Shown here piece by piece: positions 54,358 to 64,000 of a stretch of 64,000 nt of DNA (position 1 is its first letter; each line of letters begins with the position of its first letter). The stretch is from the NCBI RefSeq assembly GCF_932274485.2, contig NC_065881.2, forward strand, positions 85,066,702 to 85,130,701, written 5' to 3'. This DNA is from Patella vulgata (Eukaryota; Mollusca; Gastropoda; Patellidae). The position numbers and the translations under genes are program-made. The notes under the pieces were generated by a model. That model had not been told where the DNA came from. It did not search any database and saw only the letters and a list, made by a program, of their open reading frames with translations.

Positions 54358-54524
54358 CCCGAAATTCGGTCAACCATCCTGCGTAAGATTATCTTCTAGT
54401 TAGAAATCTTGTTGATAATATCTTCATGTAACTGCTGGAACTACAAATATTTTAAACATTTTCACCATATTTATTTAAGGCCTGTTGGATGTTTTATGTT
54501 ATTTTTCCATTAAGCAGACGTCAT

Positions 54525-54563
54525 TGAAAAAAAAAAAATAAAAAAAAAAATAAAAAAATAATA
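54525..54563 (+). repeat. A-rich tract
   Basis: About 39 bases of A with three T, isolated from any recognised LINE. Confidence 0.8.
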
Positions 54564-54689
54564 TCTAGGTCGAATTTCACTTCAGTTTCTCCAGTTGCGA
54601 GCGGAAGGATTAACCCAGAAAATAGTCCACGTAGGTTAATGCCCCTTGCCAACTCCTTCACGGTATACAGCCATGACCCAACTATGGAA

Positions 54690-54990
54690 TCTGAAATGAA
54701 ATGAAATGGGGTTTAACGTCCTACTGTTCTGCTCCACCTGGGCTAATAAAGACGGGTCTACGCCATACAGTGTCCTGAGGGAAATTTTGCCCGGGCAGCG
54801 GCACTATAGCCTACTCTTATATCGAATTCCATCTGTCATGGGATTTTTTACGTATACACGGGTCCTCGGTTTTTCGACCCATCTGAACGACTAGTCAGCT
54901 GTCCTTGTCAGGCCCTCCGTCCTCCCTGCACCACTGACAAGGGGAAACCACACCGGAAAATCTCGATGTACTTTCTCGGCCAATGCACGA
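54690..54990 (-). repeat. SINE-B, 5'-truncated, inverted
   Basis: (GAAAT)n tail, body, stops at TTTCTCGGCCAATGCA before the B box. Confidence 0.88.
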
Positions 54991-55171
54991 CAGAAATGAA
55001 CGATAGAAAAGTTCTTTACAATATAGTATTTAACAATGTTATTTTCCAACATGTGGTCTAATTGGAGCGTAACTAAACATAATATCTCTTTACAATCTAA
55101 CCCTCTCTTCTGGCACTCAATTTATTACGGTTTTTTTTCGGTTTTTTTTTGCGTTTTTTTAAACAGTATTT

Positions 55172-55540
55172 TATGGGAAGTGGCATTTAACAGCTATTCA
55201 GAGTGGGGTCTGGTAAAGGGCATTTAACAGCTATTCAGAGTGGGTGTGTGGTATGGGGCATTTAACAGCTATTCAGAGTGGGGTCTGGTAGGGGGCATTT
55301 AACAGCTAATCAGAGTGGGGTGTGATAGGGGGCATTTACCAGCTAATCAGAGTGGGGTGTGGTATGGGGCATTTAACAACTATTCAGAGTGGGGTCTGGT
55401 AGAGGGCATTTAACAGCTATTCAGAGTGGGGTCTGGTAGGGGGAATTTAACAGCTATTCAGAGTGGGGTCTGGTAGGGGGCATTTAACAGCTAATCAGAG
55501 TGGGGTGTGGTAGAGGGCATTTAACAGCTAATCAGAGGAG
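55172..55540 (+). repeat. 36-bp minisatellite
   Basis: About ten units of GGGCATTTAACAGCTATTCA followed by GAGTGGGGTCTGGTAG. Confidence 0.92.
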
Positions 55541-55604
55541 AAAGCGACATTAAAGAGTCAATCAGAATTCCGACCACCAATGGTTCTATGACGTCAACGA
55601 ATAC

Positions 55605-55705
55605 ACGGGGGGGGGGGGATCTCATTTCTTCGGACTATCCCAACGACTAGACGCCGTTTCCTTGACAACCCCCTCTGTCATAAGCCAGGCTGAAAATTCC
55701 TAAGC
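55605..55705 (-). repeat. SINE-B core fragment after a G run
   Basis: G run at 55,607-55,617, then TCGGACTATCCCAACGACTA and CCTCTGTCATAAGCCAGGCT, a decayed inverted core. Confidence 0.5.
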
Positions 55706-56002
55706 ACCGGGACCTTGGCGTATGACAACCGCTTGTTTGATTATAAAAGTGTGGCGATAATTCTCGAAGTTTTTATTCGTCTTCTGTTGAGCCTTTGTTT
55801 TGTTCACGACTAATTGGTCACGATTTGAGAAGGTTTATTCTGACATAGTAAAGCTGATATAGGCTAAATTGAACATATCAAGTTCTGTGTGGGGCAATCG
55901 TGTACGTGACAAGGAGTGGGTTCGTCTGACCAACACACCCACAAGCCCCCCCACACACCTACACAACCACACAGCACCCAGACGTCCACCCCCACAATGC
56001 AG

Positions 56003-56316
56003 AGAGAGAGAGAGAGGGAGAGAGAGAGAGAGGGAGAGCGAGAGAGAGAGATGGGGCTTAACGTCCACTCGACACAAACTAGACCACCTCTAGACTACCA
56101 TATGGTTCAATTTTATTTCAATAATTCGCTTGCGCGTAGGGGTCTTTAGCAGTGGAAGGAAACCGGAGGACCCGGAGAAAACCAACGAGGTTCGACAAGC
56201 GATCCTACTGCTTGTCACGTACAACTGGGGAATTGAAACCACGCCAGTTGACTCAATGACAGACTTTAAGATGCAACGCACACGCGCTAACCATTCGGCC
56301 ATTCGCTCCCCCCCCC
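56003..56316 (-). repeat. SINE-A, full length, inverted
   Basis: (GA)n at left; nine C at the head end (complement of the G run). Confidence 0.9.
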
Positions 56317-56510
56317 ACCACAATTAATTCAGACAAACGCAACACACAGATAAATAACTTTTAAACTGGTTTATTTGCCCGACATTTGCGTTCAGACGAC
56401 CATGTTAAACTGGTCACATTAATCGTTGAAAAAAACGTAAACTGGGCCGTCTTACTCTGTAAAATTAAGTTATGAAAAAAAATATGAATGAAACGACATT
56501 TATTTTGAAA

Positions 56511-56690
56511 TAAAATGGGGTTTAACGTTCTTCTTATCTCCATCAACTGGACTAATTATAATGAAAACGGACATACGTCATACAGATTGTTATCGGGGGA
56601 CGGGACAGCACTTAAGGGTTAGGCTACTCGAATTCATACTACAAAGGGTTCTTCTACGTGCACGCAAATTTCTATTCCTGGACCCCTTCT
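56511..56690 (-). repeat. SINE-B fragment, strongly diverged
   Basis: AAATGGGGTTTAACGTTCTT, GACATACGTCATACAG and TTCTACGTGCACGC keep the order of the inverted SINE-B. Confidence 0.6.
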
Positions 56691-56855
56691 TGTCCCAAAG
56701 TGCAGGAAATAGCTTTTGCAGCATCTAAATTTTAAAATTTTCAAGTTTAATTCTGCCGTAATTTCGTGTTGATCTGTCAATAATTGTGTGTTTTTGAAAT
56801 AATTTTACTATATATGATGCGACTTGCTTATACATCCTTCTATATAACTTGGGTC

Positions 56856-57052
56856 GGTTTCGAATCCCCGGTTGTATGTGACAAGGAGTAGGGTCGCCTG
56901 TCCAACCCCGTCGGTTTTCTCCGGGTCCTCCGGTTTCCTCCCACTGCTAAAGACCCCTACGCGCAAGCGAATTATTGAAATAAAAGTAGACCATATTTTA
57001 GTTCCGAAATGACTTAGTTTGTGTCGAGTGGACGTTAAACCCCATTTCTCTA
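56856..57052 (+). repeat. SINE-A, 5'-truncated
   Basis: Starts at GGTTTCGAATCCCCGGTTGT (B box) and ends at the tail, where a minisatellite begins. Confidence 0.88.
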
Positions 57053-57400
57053 TGTGTAACGTGCTATACTGTCTATAGACAGTGTGTACTATATGTAACG
57101 TGCTATACTGTCTATAGACACCGTGTACTATATGTGTAACGTGCTATACTGTCTGTAGACACCGTGGACTATATGTGTAACGCGCTATACTGTCAATAGA
57201 CACCGTGTACCCGATGTGTTACGTGCTATACTGTCTCTAGACATTGTGTACTATATGTGTAACGTGCTATTCTGTCTATAGACATTGTGTACTATATGGG
57301 TAACGTGCTATACTGTCTATAGACATCGTGTACTTTATGTGTAACGTGCTATATTGTCTATAAACATTGTGTACTATATGTGTAACGGGCTATACTAGAC
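57053..57400 (+). repeat. 41-bp minisatellite
   Basis: About eight units of GTGTAACGTGCTATACTGTC followed by TATAGACACCGTGTACTATAT. Confidence 0.92.
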
Positions 57401-57903
57401 GTTTGTTTATACAGGAAATATCAACCGGTGTATTCAACTATACATCGTTATTAAACATCATCATCCAGCCATATTACGTACGATTATCCAGCCATATTAT
57501 GATATATCCGATTTGTCAATAAATTGTTTAGTATATTAGTAACGTGCTATACTGGACGTAAGTTTATACAGGAAATACCAACCGGTGTATTAATTAAACT
57601 GTGGACCATTATTATACATCATCATCCAGTCCTTTAATATACGATTGTCCAGCCATCTCTGGATGTTTGTTTTGTGGATTCTATATACCCCACCCCACCC
57701 CCGTGTGTTTACATATTCATGATTACAGGCTGATTGACAGCTGTCAGTTAGGTTTAGGGCGTGGCATGCTTCTCCTTTTTAATTTCCGTCTAGCTAATAC
57801 ATTAGTATTCATATTGCTATTTATAGGCTCCGCCCCTTTTCCATAAGTTTCTATAATCGTACAATGTTCTGTCATAAAATATCCGATTGTCTCTAATATA
57901 GGT
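57401..57903. other. Spacer with a diverged direct repeat
   Basis: About 130 bases from 57,384 (GGGCTATACTAGACG, CAGGAAATATCAACCGGTGT) recur from 57,541. This starts within the minisatellite word and suggests the array was part of a longer duplicated unit. Confidence 0.55.
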
Positions 57904-58116
57904 GGGTCACGGTAGCTAAGTGGGTAAGACGCTGGCTCACTAGCCTGGAGGTCGGGTGTTCGATCTCTGCATTGGCCGAGAAAGTTCATCCAGATTTCCG
58001 GCGTGTTTCCCCCTTGTCCGTGATGCAGGACTGTATGGCGTATGCCCGTCTTCATTAGCCCAGTCGGAGCAGAACAGTAGGACGTTAAACCCCATTTCAC
58101 TTCATTTCATTTCTTT
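57904..58116 (+). repeat. SINE-B with large internal deletion
   Basis: Head and both boxes present; jumps from GTGATGCAGGA straight to CTGTATGGCGTATGCC, then the tail. Confidence 0.9.
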
Positions 58117-58258
58117 AATATAGGTTTGACTATTTCTAACGAGTCAGTTATTGAGTGTGAATTGTTTAACTGAGAGGAGTGTCTATAATGTGAGATAAAT
58201 ACTAGATATTATTATCATGAACAATACACTATATTCTTATCATGAACTAGTTACTATT

Positions 58259-58655
58259 TAAAGATACATTATGGGAGATTCGGTAACGAGTTGGCAGTTC
58301 TCACTATAATAGTTAAAAGCTAGATAATGTAAAGGCAATTTGCTGAAAATTTCTTTCAAATTGATCCACTATGAACCCTAAGCGACTGAACTTCCCATAA
58401 GCCTCGGTCATCATTACTAAAGTCAGTACGATAAACAGCATAGTCTCGATTATCCATTTAATCGTTTAATCGAGAAGGAAAGTTACGCAGTAAATCGGCT
58501 TACAATCCACTAAAGATCGCAGGCTAGCGCAGCCATCTAGAGTTGATTATGGTCTGGATAGGTTAATAAATGTCTAATTAATAATTTAGATAACATTTCA
58601 GGCCTAAAGAAAGACCTGAAATAGGCAGATTTAGCTCTTGCATAATGTATGTTTA
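58259..58655 (+). repeat. MITE-1, full length (397 bp)
   Basis: TAAAGATACATTATGGGAGA to TTGCATAATGTATGTTTA. Followed by a 55-base extension (58,656-58,711) shared with the copy at 63.1 kb. Confidence 0.9.
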
Positions 58656-58711
58656 ATATGATTAATACAATGACGTCATTATTAATGTGACGTCATAATT
58701 TATGTTTAATT
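58656..58711 (+). repeat. MITE-1 extension with two CRE octamers
   Basis: ATGATTAATACAATGACGTC and GTGACGTCATAATTTATGTT; nearly identical to 63,774-63,830. Contains TGACGTCA twice and closes with a second near-copy of the MITE-1 end. Confidence 0.75.
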
Positions 58712-58842
58712 GTTATGTCTATCTGGACCAGCATCTAAAAGAGTATATCATAAGTTCAAATAATTATAATTGGAAGACGGTCATCAGTTTAAATGGTAGG
58801 TGAATACATTTATCATAGAAATTTTAAACAATCAATTTGAGT

Positions 58843-58925
58843 TGATTTCAATCTAATTAAAACACAGATCCTATTTCGCTTCGTTTTTTATAGTTCAAAA
58901 TTTCGTTTTCCATGAAAACAAAACT
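58843..58925 (+). repeat. MITE-3 deletion derivative
   Basis: The left end (TCAATCTAATTAAAACACAG) runs straight into the far end wording (TTTTTTATAGTTCAAAATTT). Confidence 0.55.
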
Positions 58926-59565
58926 GTTATATCAACGTACGTACCTGTGGCGTAATGACTGGACGATTCCTCGCACATTTAGTGTTAATTACAATTTAAT
59001 GACGATTTTTTTTTAATTTTGAAATAAAGAATTGCTTCGTAGAATGTATTATTAAAATGAAGCAGTCACTTTTTGTAATTGTTTTCGAGCATCTTTCTGG
59101 AAATCAGAAAGAAAGTCATTAACTATATTACGAAATCACGTGATGCATGAAAGTTGGATTAACAGCTCATAAATTCACTAATTTCACGAAAACTGCACTT
59201 TAATGGCATTCCTTAATTTTAAAAAAAAACAAAATAGGAAATATAAAATGTAACAGATACGTTGTAATAAATCTTGGATTTCTGGCCTCCTTTGACAAGT
59301 GAAGAGTCATAAAGGATTCCATGTATGACATTTGACATAATGGATTCTAATGTATAAGCCATATTACGACATCAAAGCTGATTTCACATGCATAAATGTT
59401 ATTTGATACTTGATGTTTGTGAATTAATGGTCGGGTGTAGTCTGAATTAACGGGTCACTTTAAACTATTAGGGTTTGTTATTTTGTGACTTTTATCTTTA
59501 ATGGTTAAAGTGCAGTACCCATCGGTAGACTTTTGACCAGACAGTGCTTTTTCTAATTTCAACAG
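58926..59565. other. Spacer, nothing recognised
   Basis: AT-rich with no repeat family or gene seen. Confidence 0.4.
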
Positions 59566-59569
59566 CCAA

Positions 59570-60285
59570 GTAATATATCAGGGTTTCGAATTGCCAAGGA
59601 ACGTACTAGGGTTTCGAATTCCCATTGCCGAGGAACGTACTAGGGTTTAAAACCCAATTACAAAAGGAACGTACTAGGGCTTCGAATTCCAGTTGGCAAG
59701 GAACGTAGTAGAGTTTCGAATTCCAGCTGCCAAGGAACGTAGTAGAGTTTCGAATTCCAGCTGCAAAGGAATGTACTAGGGTTTCGAATTCCAGTTGGCA
59801 AGGAACGTAATAGAGTTTCGAATTTCAGCTGCCAAGGAACGTACTAGAGTTTCGAATTCCAGTTGGCAAGGAACATAGTAGAGTTTCGAATTCCAGCTGC
59901 CAAGGAACCTATTAGAATTTCGAATTCCAGCTACAAAGAGACGTACTATGGTTTAAAACCCGAACGTAATAGGGTTTCTAAGTGGGACGGCCAAAGAAGG
60001 TATCAGGGTTTAGCATTTCAACTGCAAAGGCACTTAATAGGGTTGTACCAACGGCCTGGGGACGCATTATGGTTTCGAATTCCATTCACACTGCCAAGAA
60101 ATGGACGAAGGTTTCGAATTCCGACTGCCAAGGAACGTTTCGAATTCCAATTGGCAAGGAATGTACTGCAGATAGATATTTGACCAATCAGTGTTTTCTC
60201 TAATTCCAACAACCGAGAAATAAATTAGGGTTTCGAATTTCAGTTGTCAAGGAACGTATTGAGGCTTCAAATTCCAATTGCCAAG
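59570..60285 (+). repeat. 34-bp minisatellite
   Basis: About 20 units of GGGTTTCGAATTCCAGTTGG followed by CAAGGAACGTACTA, more decayed at the right. Open frames through it, rich in SNSNCQG-like words, are repeat translation. Confidence 0.9.
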
Positions 60286-60419
60286 AGGCGTATTCTCCAA
60301 TTCCCTAATGTTCACAGGGGGACAACTCTTGGTGATTTAGGGTCTAGACTTTCTGTCTATCAAAGTATTTCCTTTAGAACACCTAGTACCAATGTTTTCT
60401 CATTTGATGGGTGGGGGCT

Positions 60420-60660
60420 GTCAAAGACAGCTGTCTAGTCGTTCGAATGAGATGAAAAACCGGGGTCCCGTGTACAGATTTGGCGTGCACGTAAAAGATC
60501 CCTTGGCAGATGGAATTTGATATAAGAGTAGACCGTAGCGCTGCTGCCCGGGCAAAATTTCCCTCATAGCACATTGTATGGCGTATGCCCGTCTTCATTA
60601 GCCCAGGTTAGGAGTAGAACAGTAGGATGTTAAACCCCATTTCATTTCATTTCATTTCGT
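60420..60660 (+). repeat. SINE-B, 5'-truncated
   Basis: Starts at AAAGACAGCTGTCTAGTCGT; intact 3' part with (ATTTC)n tail. Confidence 0.9.
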
Positions 60661-60944
60661 TTGATGAGTGCACACAGCTAACATGTGTTTGTTGATATTT
60701 GAAACTTTGTTCTAGTTCATCTGGCTTCTTAGCATCGGATTTATCACTCGTCAATCTTCTGGAAGTTTGGAATTTCTACAACATTATATCAATCTAAATC
60801 TCTTCAACGTGTTATTGTCAATCAACACATAGCGTCCCCACCTCCTTAAAGTGACAGTGCGGCTTATTTTACACGTTGGAAATGTGCTAATAGGATGTCC
60901 AAATTATAAACTATCACTCTTTAAGCTGTAGCCTATATCACAGG
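60661..60944. other. Spacer, nothing recognised
   Basis: No repeat or gene is seen. Confidence 0.4.
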
Positions 60945-61375
60945 ACTGTCATCTATACAGCCGTGAGTACGCTATTCCGATATGCAGCAGACAGCAGATC
61001 TTACACCCATAAAGTTGTGAGTACGATGTTACGGAAAGTGCTGGAGATCACAAGTCTGTCATCTATGCAGTCGTGAGTCCAATGTTATGGAAAGTACTGC
61101 CGATCACAAGTCTGTCATATATACTGGCGTGGCGTGAGTACGATGTTACTATATGCAGCAGACAGCAGATCTTCCATCCATAAAGTTGTGAGTACGATGT
61201 TATGGAAAGTGCTGGCGATCACAAGTATGTCATCTATACAGTCGTGAGTACGATGTTATGGTATATCTGCAAATAACAGATCTGTCATATATACAGCCGT
61301 GAGTATGATGTTACAATATGCTGCCGATCACATATCTGTCATCTATACAGTCGTGTGTGCGATGTTATGATTGTA
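60945..61375 (+). repeat. About 60-bp minisatellite
   Basis: About seven units with GTGAGTACGATGTTATGGAA, GTGCTGGCGATCACA and AGTCTGTCATCTATACAG; units vary in length. Confidence 0.88.
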
Positions 61376-61517
61376 TGCCACAAGAAGTACGCAGGATCGA
61401 CTGTCCAACATCGATCTTTTTGTCCGGGTTCTCCACCCTGACGATAGTATATCTCCAAACTGTTTGTTATTAATGAGAATTCTCAGGTACAGTACAAACA
61501 CTTGTTCACAAATATTT

Positions 61518-61765
61518 CAAAGATACATTATGGGAGATTAGATAAAGAGCTGGAAGTTCTCACGATAATAGATAATGTAAAGCGAATTCGCTGAAAATTT
61601 CAGTCAAATTGATCAACTCTGAAACGAGAATTTAGTGATTGAAATTTGGGCCTAGCCTCGATCATCATTACTAAAGTCGGTACGAAAAAACATAGTCTCA
61701 TTATCTAGACCTACATTAGAAAGACCTACAATAGGTAGATTTAGCTCTTGCATAATGTATGTTTA
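61518..61765 (+). repeat. MITE-1 with internal deletion
   Basis: Both ends kept; the stretch between ATAGTCTCATTATC and AAAGACCTACAATAGGTAG is shortened. 248 bases. Confidence 0.88.
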
Positions 61766-61799
61766 ACAATCATTTAATAAATAAAACAAGGTTACGTAC

Positions 61800-61980
61800 A
61801 TGTTTAACGTTCAAATTATTTCGGGTCTACCATATGGTAACCGTTATTTTGATATTTAATAATTCGCTTGCAAGTAGGGGACATCAGTAGTAACAGGACC
61901 CGGAGAAAATCAACGGGATAAGGCTGGCGATTCTAACTCTGTTACTGGGATCGAAACCATGCCACTTGACTCAATGAAAA
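61800..61980 (-). repeat. SINE-A, old and diverged
   Basis: Keeps AATAATTCGCTTGCAAGTAG, CCCGGAGAAAATCAACGGG and CTTGACTCAATGA in the expected inverted order. Confidence 0.65.
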
Positions 61981-62002
61981 ACCTAAAAATATAATTCGCA
62001 TA

Positions 62003-62286
62003 TACTGTCTAGCCGCGGTGGCTCACTAAAAGGGGGTTTGATCCCGGTGTTGGCCGGGAATGTTCTCCGTCTAGTCGTTCGGATGGGACGAAAACCCGAG
62101 ACCCGTGTACATGTTGGTATGCAAGTAAAAGCACCCTTGGCAGTTGAAATTCGATATAAGAGTGGGTCGTAGCGCCGCTGCCCGGGTAAAATTCCCCTCA
62201 TAGCACACTGTATGGCGTATGCCCGTCTTCATTAGCCCAGCATAGGAGCAGAACAGTAGGACGTTAAACCCCATTTCATTTCATTT
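62003..62286 (+). repeat. SINE-B, near full length, diverged head
   Basis: GCCGCGGTGGCTCACTAAAA head, weakened B box (GGTTTGATCCC), complete 3' part and ATTTC tail. Confidence 0.88.
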
Positions 62287-63070
62287 GAACATTTTATTTT
62301 ACAAAAAGTGCACACGTTAGATCTCTCGGCCACCCACTTTAAAGTTACATCAGGGGAAATTACATGTTTACAGTGAGTTTGTGTGAAAGGATAGAAATCT
62401 GATACATAGTGAAAAAACAGTTTACTTAAAAAAATACTCTGAGGGTCTACTGAAAAACGGTACAAATATTCCAGATTATACAATAATTGAGAATTAAAAT
62501 CAGGGCGTAGACTGGGAGAAAATGCTTTTTTAAACCGCTTTTTAATAGATGTAACACATGGCATATTTCATTTGAAGTTCTGTTAGGGCTCATTCTGTCA
62601 TGGCACTTGTCGTGAAACAGGTCTGTGAGTTCCAGGACCAAGCATCTGTTTAATTTGTTGCTTCTTGGAATATATAATGGTTACAGTTGCGCTATAGGTT
62701 TCCGGCCAAATATAACGTTTTCAAACTTTAAATGTCTTATTCTATGCCAAATCGTATCTTAATATATATCTTTGATATCCCTTGATTCAAAGGATATCTA
62801 TTTCATATCTCTGGTCAAACGAACGTCGGGTTTGGTAGCTCGCAGAACAACTGCAAGAAACCGGGTGAAAATTGTGTTTGTGCAAGGCCAAAAGTATTTA
62901 AGGTAAGTCTTCTACGGTGCCGAACACACGCAAGTGACGCATAAGTCTCACGGGTGGGTTTACTAAAATTTTCACCGTAGACTGCCCGTAGTAGCACGTA
63001 CGTCCGGTTGTGAGCTAGTCTTAAGATATCAAAGATAAAATGAATAAATAAGCTCAAAACAAATTATATT
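62287..63070. other. Spacer, nothing recognised
   Basis: Several open frames of 64-110 codons on the minus strand carry no known domain; one runs into SINE-B. An exact inverted pair AAGGATATC / GATATCCTT-like lies near 62,770-62,800. Confidence 0.4.
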
Positions 63071-63773
63071 TAAAGATACATTAGTAAGAGTTTAATAAAG
63101 AGTTGGTCATTCTTGCTATAATAATTCAAAAATACAAATGTAGATGATAAAAAAAAAGAGAAAATATTGAAAATTTAAGTCAAATTACTTTTTTTTTGAA
63201 CGGAGTTGTCACTGTTGGAAGTTTGGTACTAGAAATAGGCATCAACTGTATCCGCGCCGTCTACGAGAATTGCCGATCGTTTGATTGACAGACGATAACT
63301 CCACCCACATATTCTCGATTATCAAGTAACAATCTCAATGGCTATGGTGCCCTCGTTTGGTAGGCCTTTCATCACCAGTTTCCGGTATTGACGTCAGTGA
63401 CTAACAATAAATGTTAACTTAGTCGGCCATTTCTTGATTTTATTTTAAATGGACGACAGTTTAAATCCAAGCTGTATCCAAGCCACCCGAGTGTCTACAG
63501 AGTTGATTTTGAGCTTGTCATTTAAATAAGGGTCTAGTTAATAATTTCTATAACATCTGGGCCCTGTTTCACGAAATTTTAATTAAAGATAAATTCCGAA
63601 TTTTAGTAGATACTTTAGTTTTGATTGGCTAAGCACTAAAATCAATCTAATATTATCCAATCAAATGATTAAAATTTGGATTTGATCTTAGTTAAAATTT
63701 CGTGAAACAGGGCCCTGAAGCCTAAATAAAGACCTGCAATAAGCAGATTTAGCTCTTGCATAATGTATGTTTA
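63071..63773 (+). repeat. MITE-1 split by MITE-2
   Basis: Left end TAAAGATACATTAGTAAGAG; right end AGCTCTTGCATAATGTATGT plus TTA. The middle is more diverged than in other copies. MITE-2 lies inside, so MITE-1 inserted first. Confidence 0.85.
63559..63715 (+). repeat. MITE-2 nested in MITE-1
   Basis: GGGCCCTGTTTCACGAAATT to AATTTCGTGAAACAGGGCCC, 157 bases with near-perfect ends of about 40 bases. CTG stands on both sides if the ends are taken as GGCC. Confidence 0.9.
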
Positions 63774-64000
63774 ATATGATTAATACAATGACGTCATTAT
63801 TAATTTGACGTCATAATGTATGTTTAATATTTTTTGAAGATAATAACATGATGATACCATATTGTGTAACATATCACCTTCCTCCAGTTGTTAATAATAA
63901 TATATATCTGATCTTTACTGATCGTCTGACCTCGTGTATTATTGTTACAGAATAGGATGATGTACAGGACTAACTATTTAACCTTATCATATAATATAGG
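63774..64000. other. MITE-1 extension, then spacer to window end
   Basis: 63,774-63,830 repeats the two-CRE extension seen after the 58.3-kb copy. The rest is AT-rich with no feature. Confidence 0.6.

Noticed and set aside
59863-60183. 106-codon frame with regular FRIPAAKE-like words
   Set aside because: It is the 34-bp minisatellite in translation; no start context, no domain.
62232-62564. 110-codon minus-strand frame with PSLRPDFNSQLLYNLEYLYRF
   Set aside because: Runs through SINE-B sequence at one end, and the remaining part shows no known domain or splice support.

Overview
The window looks like nuclear DNA of a lophotrochozoan invertebrate, most likely a mollusc. It is AT-rich, with one large intron-containing metazoan gene, one small secreted peptide gene of the macin family (known from annelids, molluscs and Hydra), dozens of tRNA-derived SINEs, several MITE families, many minisatellites, a Tx1/L1-like LINE and a BEL/Pao retrotransposon fossil.

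Layout. 1-6.4 kb: a MITE copy, G/C-tract DNA, then a dead 5'-truncated LINE (about 1.6-6.14 kb) lying between two 58-bp inverted arms. 6.6-6.9 kb: an intact macin antimicrobial-peptide gene. 7.5-10.5 kb: SINE-rich spacer. 10,582-25,501: the complete coding region of NELFA (negative elongation factor A) in 11 coding exons on the + strand, about 539-542 aa, ending in the family's conserved C-terminal block; its introns hold SINEs, MITEs and short tandem arrays. 25.5-34 kb: gene-free, with a 35-bp minisatellite starting about 70 bases after the NELFA stop, SINEs, MITEs, a hAT-like element and an array of perfect CRE octamers (TGACGTCA). 34,013-45,682: a foldback element with about 230-bp terminal inverted repeats, split by a BEL/Pao element (34,380-44,653, LTRs about 99% identical, 5-bp target duplication), which in turn carries a Tc1-type transposon with an open transposase frame, a SINE and a Cys-rich ORF fragment on the other strand. 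45.7-64 kb: gene-free, SINEs, MITEs and five long minisatellites.

Only NELFA and the macin gene look like working host genes. NELFA would act in the nucleus in promoter-proximal pausing of RNA polymerase II, the macin as a secreted antimicrobial peptide; nothing suggests they work together. The rest is a well-layered record of transposition: several insertions sit inside other repeats, so boundaries, target duplications and relative ages can be read directly. I use local labels: SINE-A (TC-tailed), SINE-B (ATTTC-tailed), SINE-C, and MITE-1 to MITE-4. No database comparison was possible; family names rest on motifs recognised by eye.
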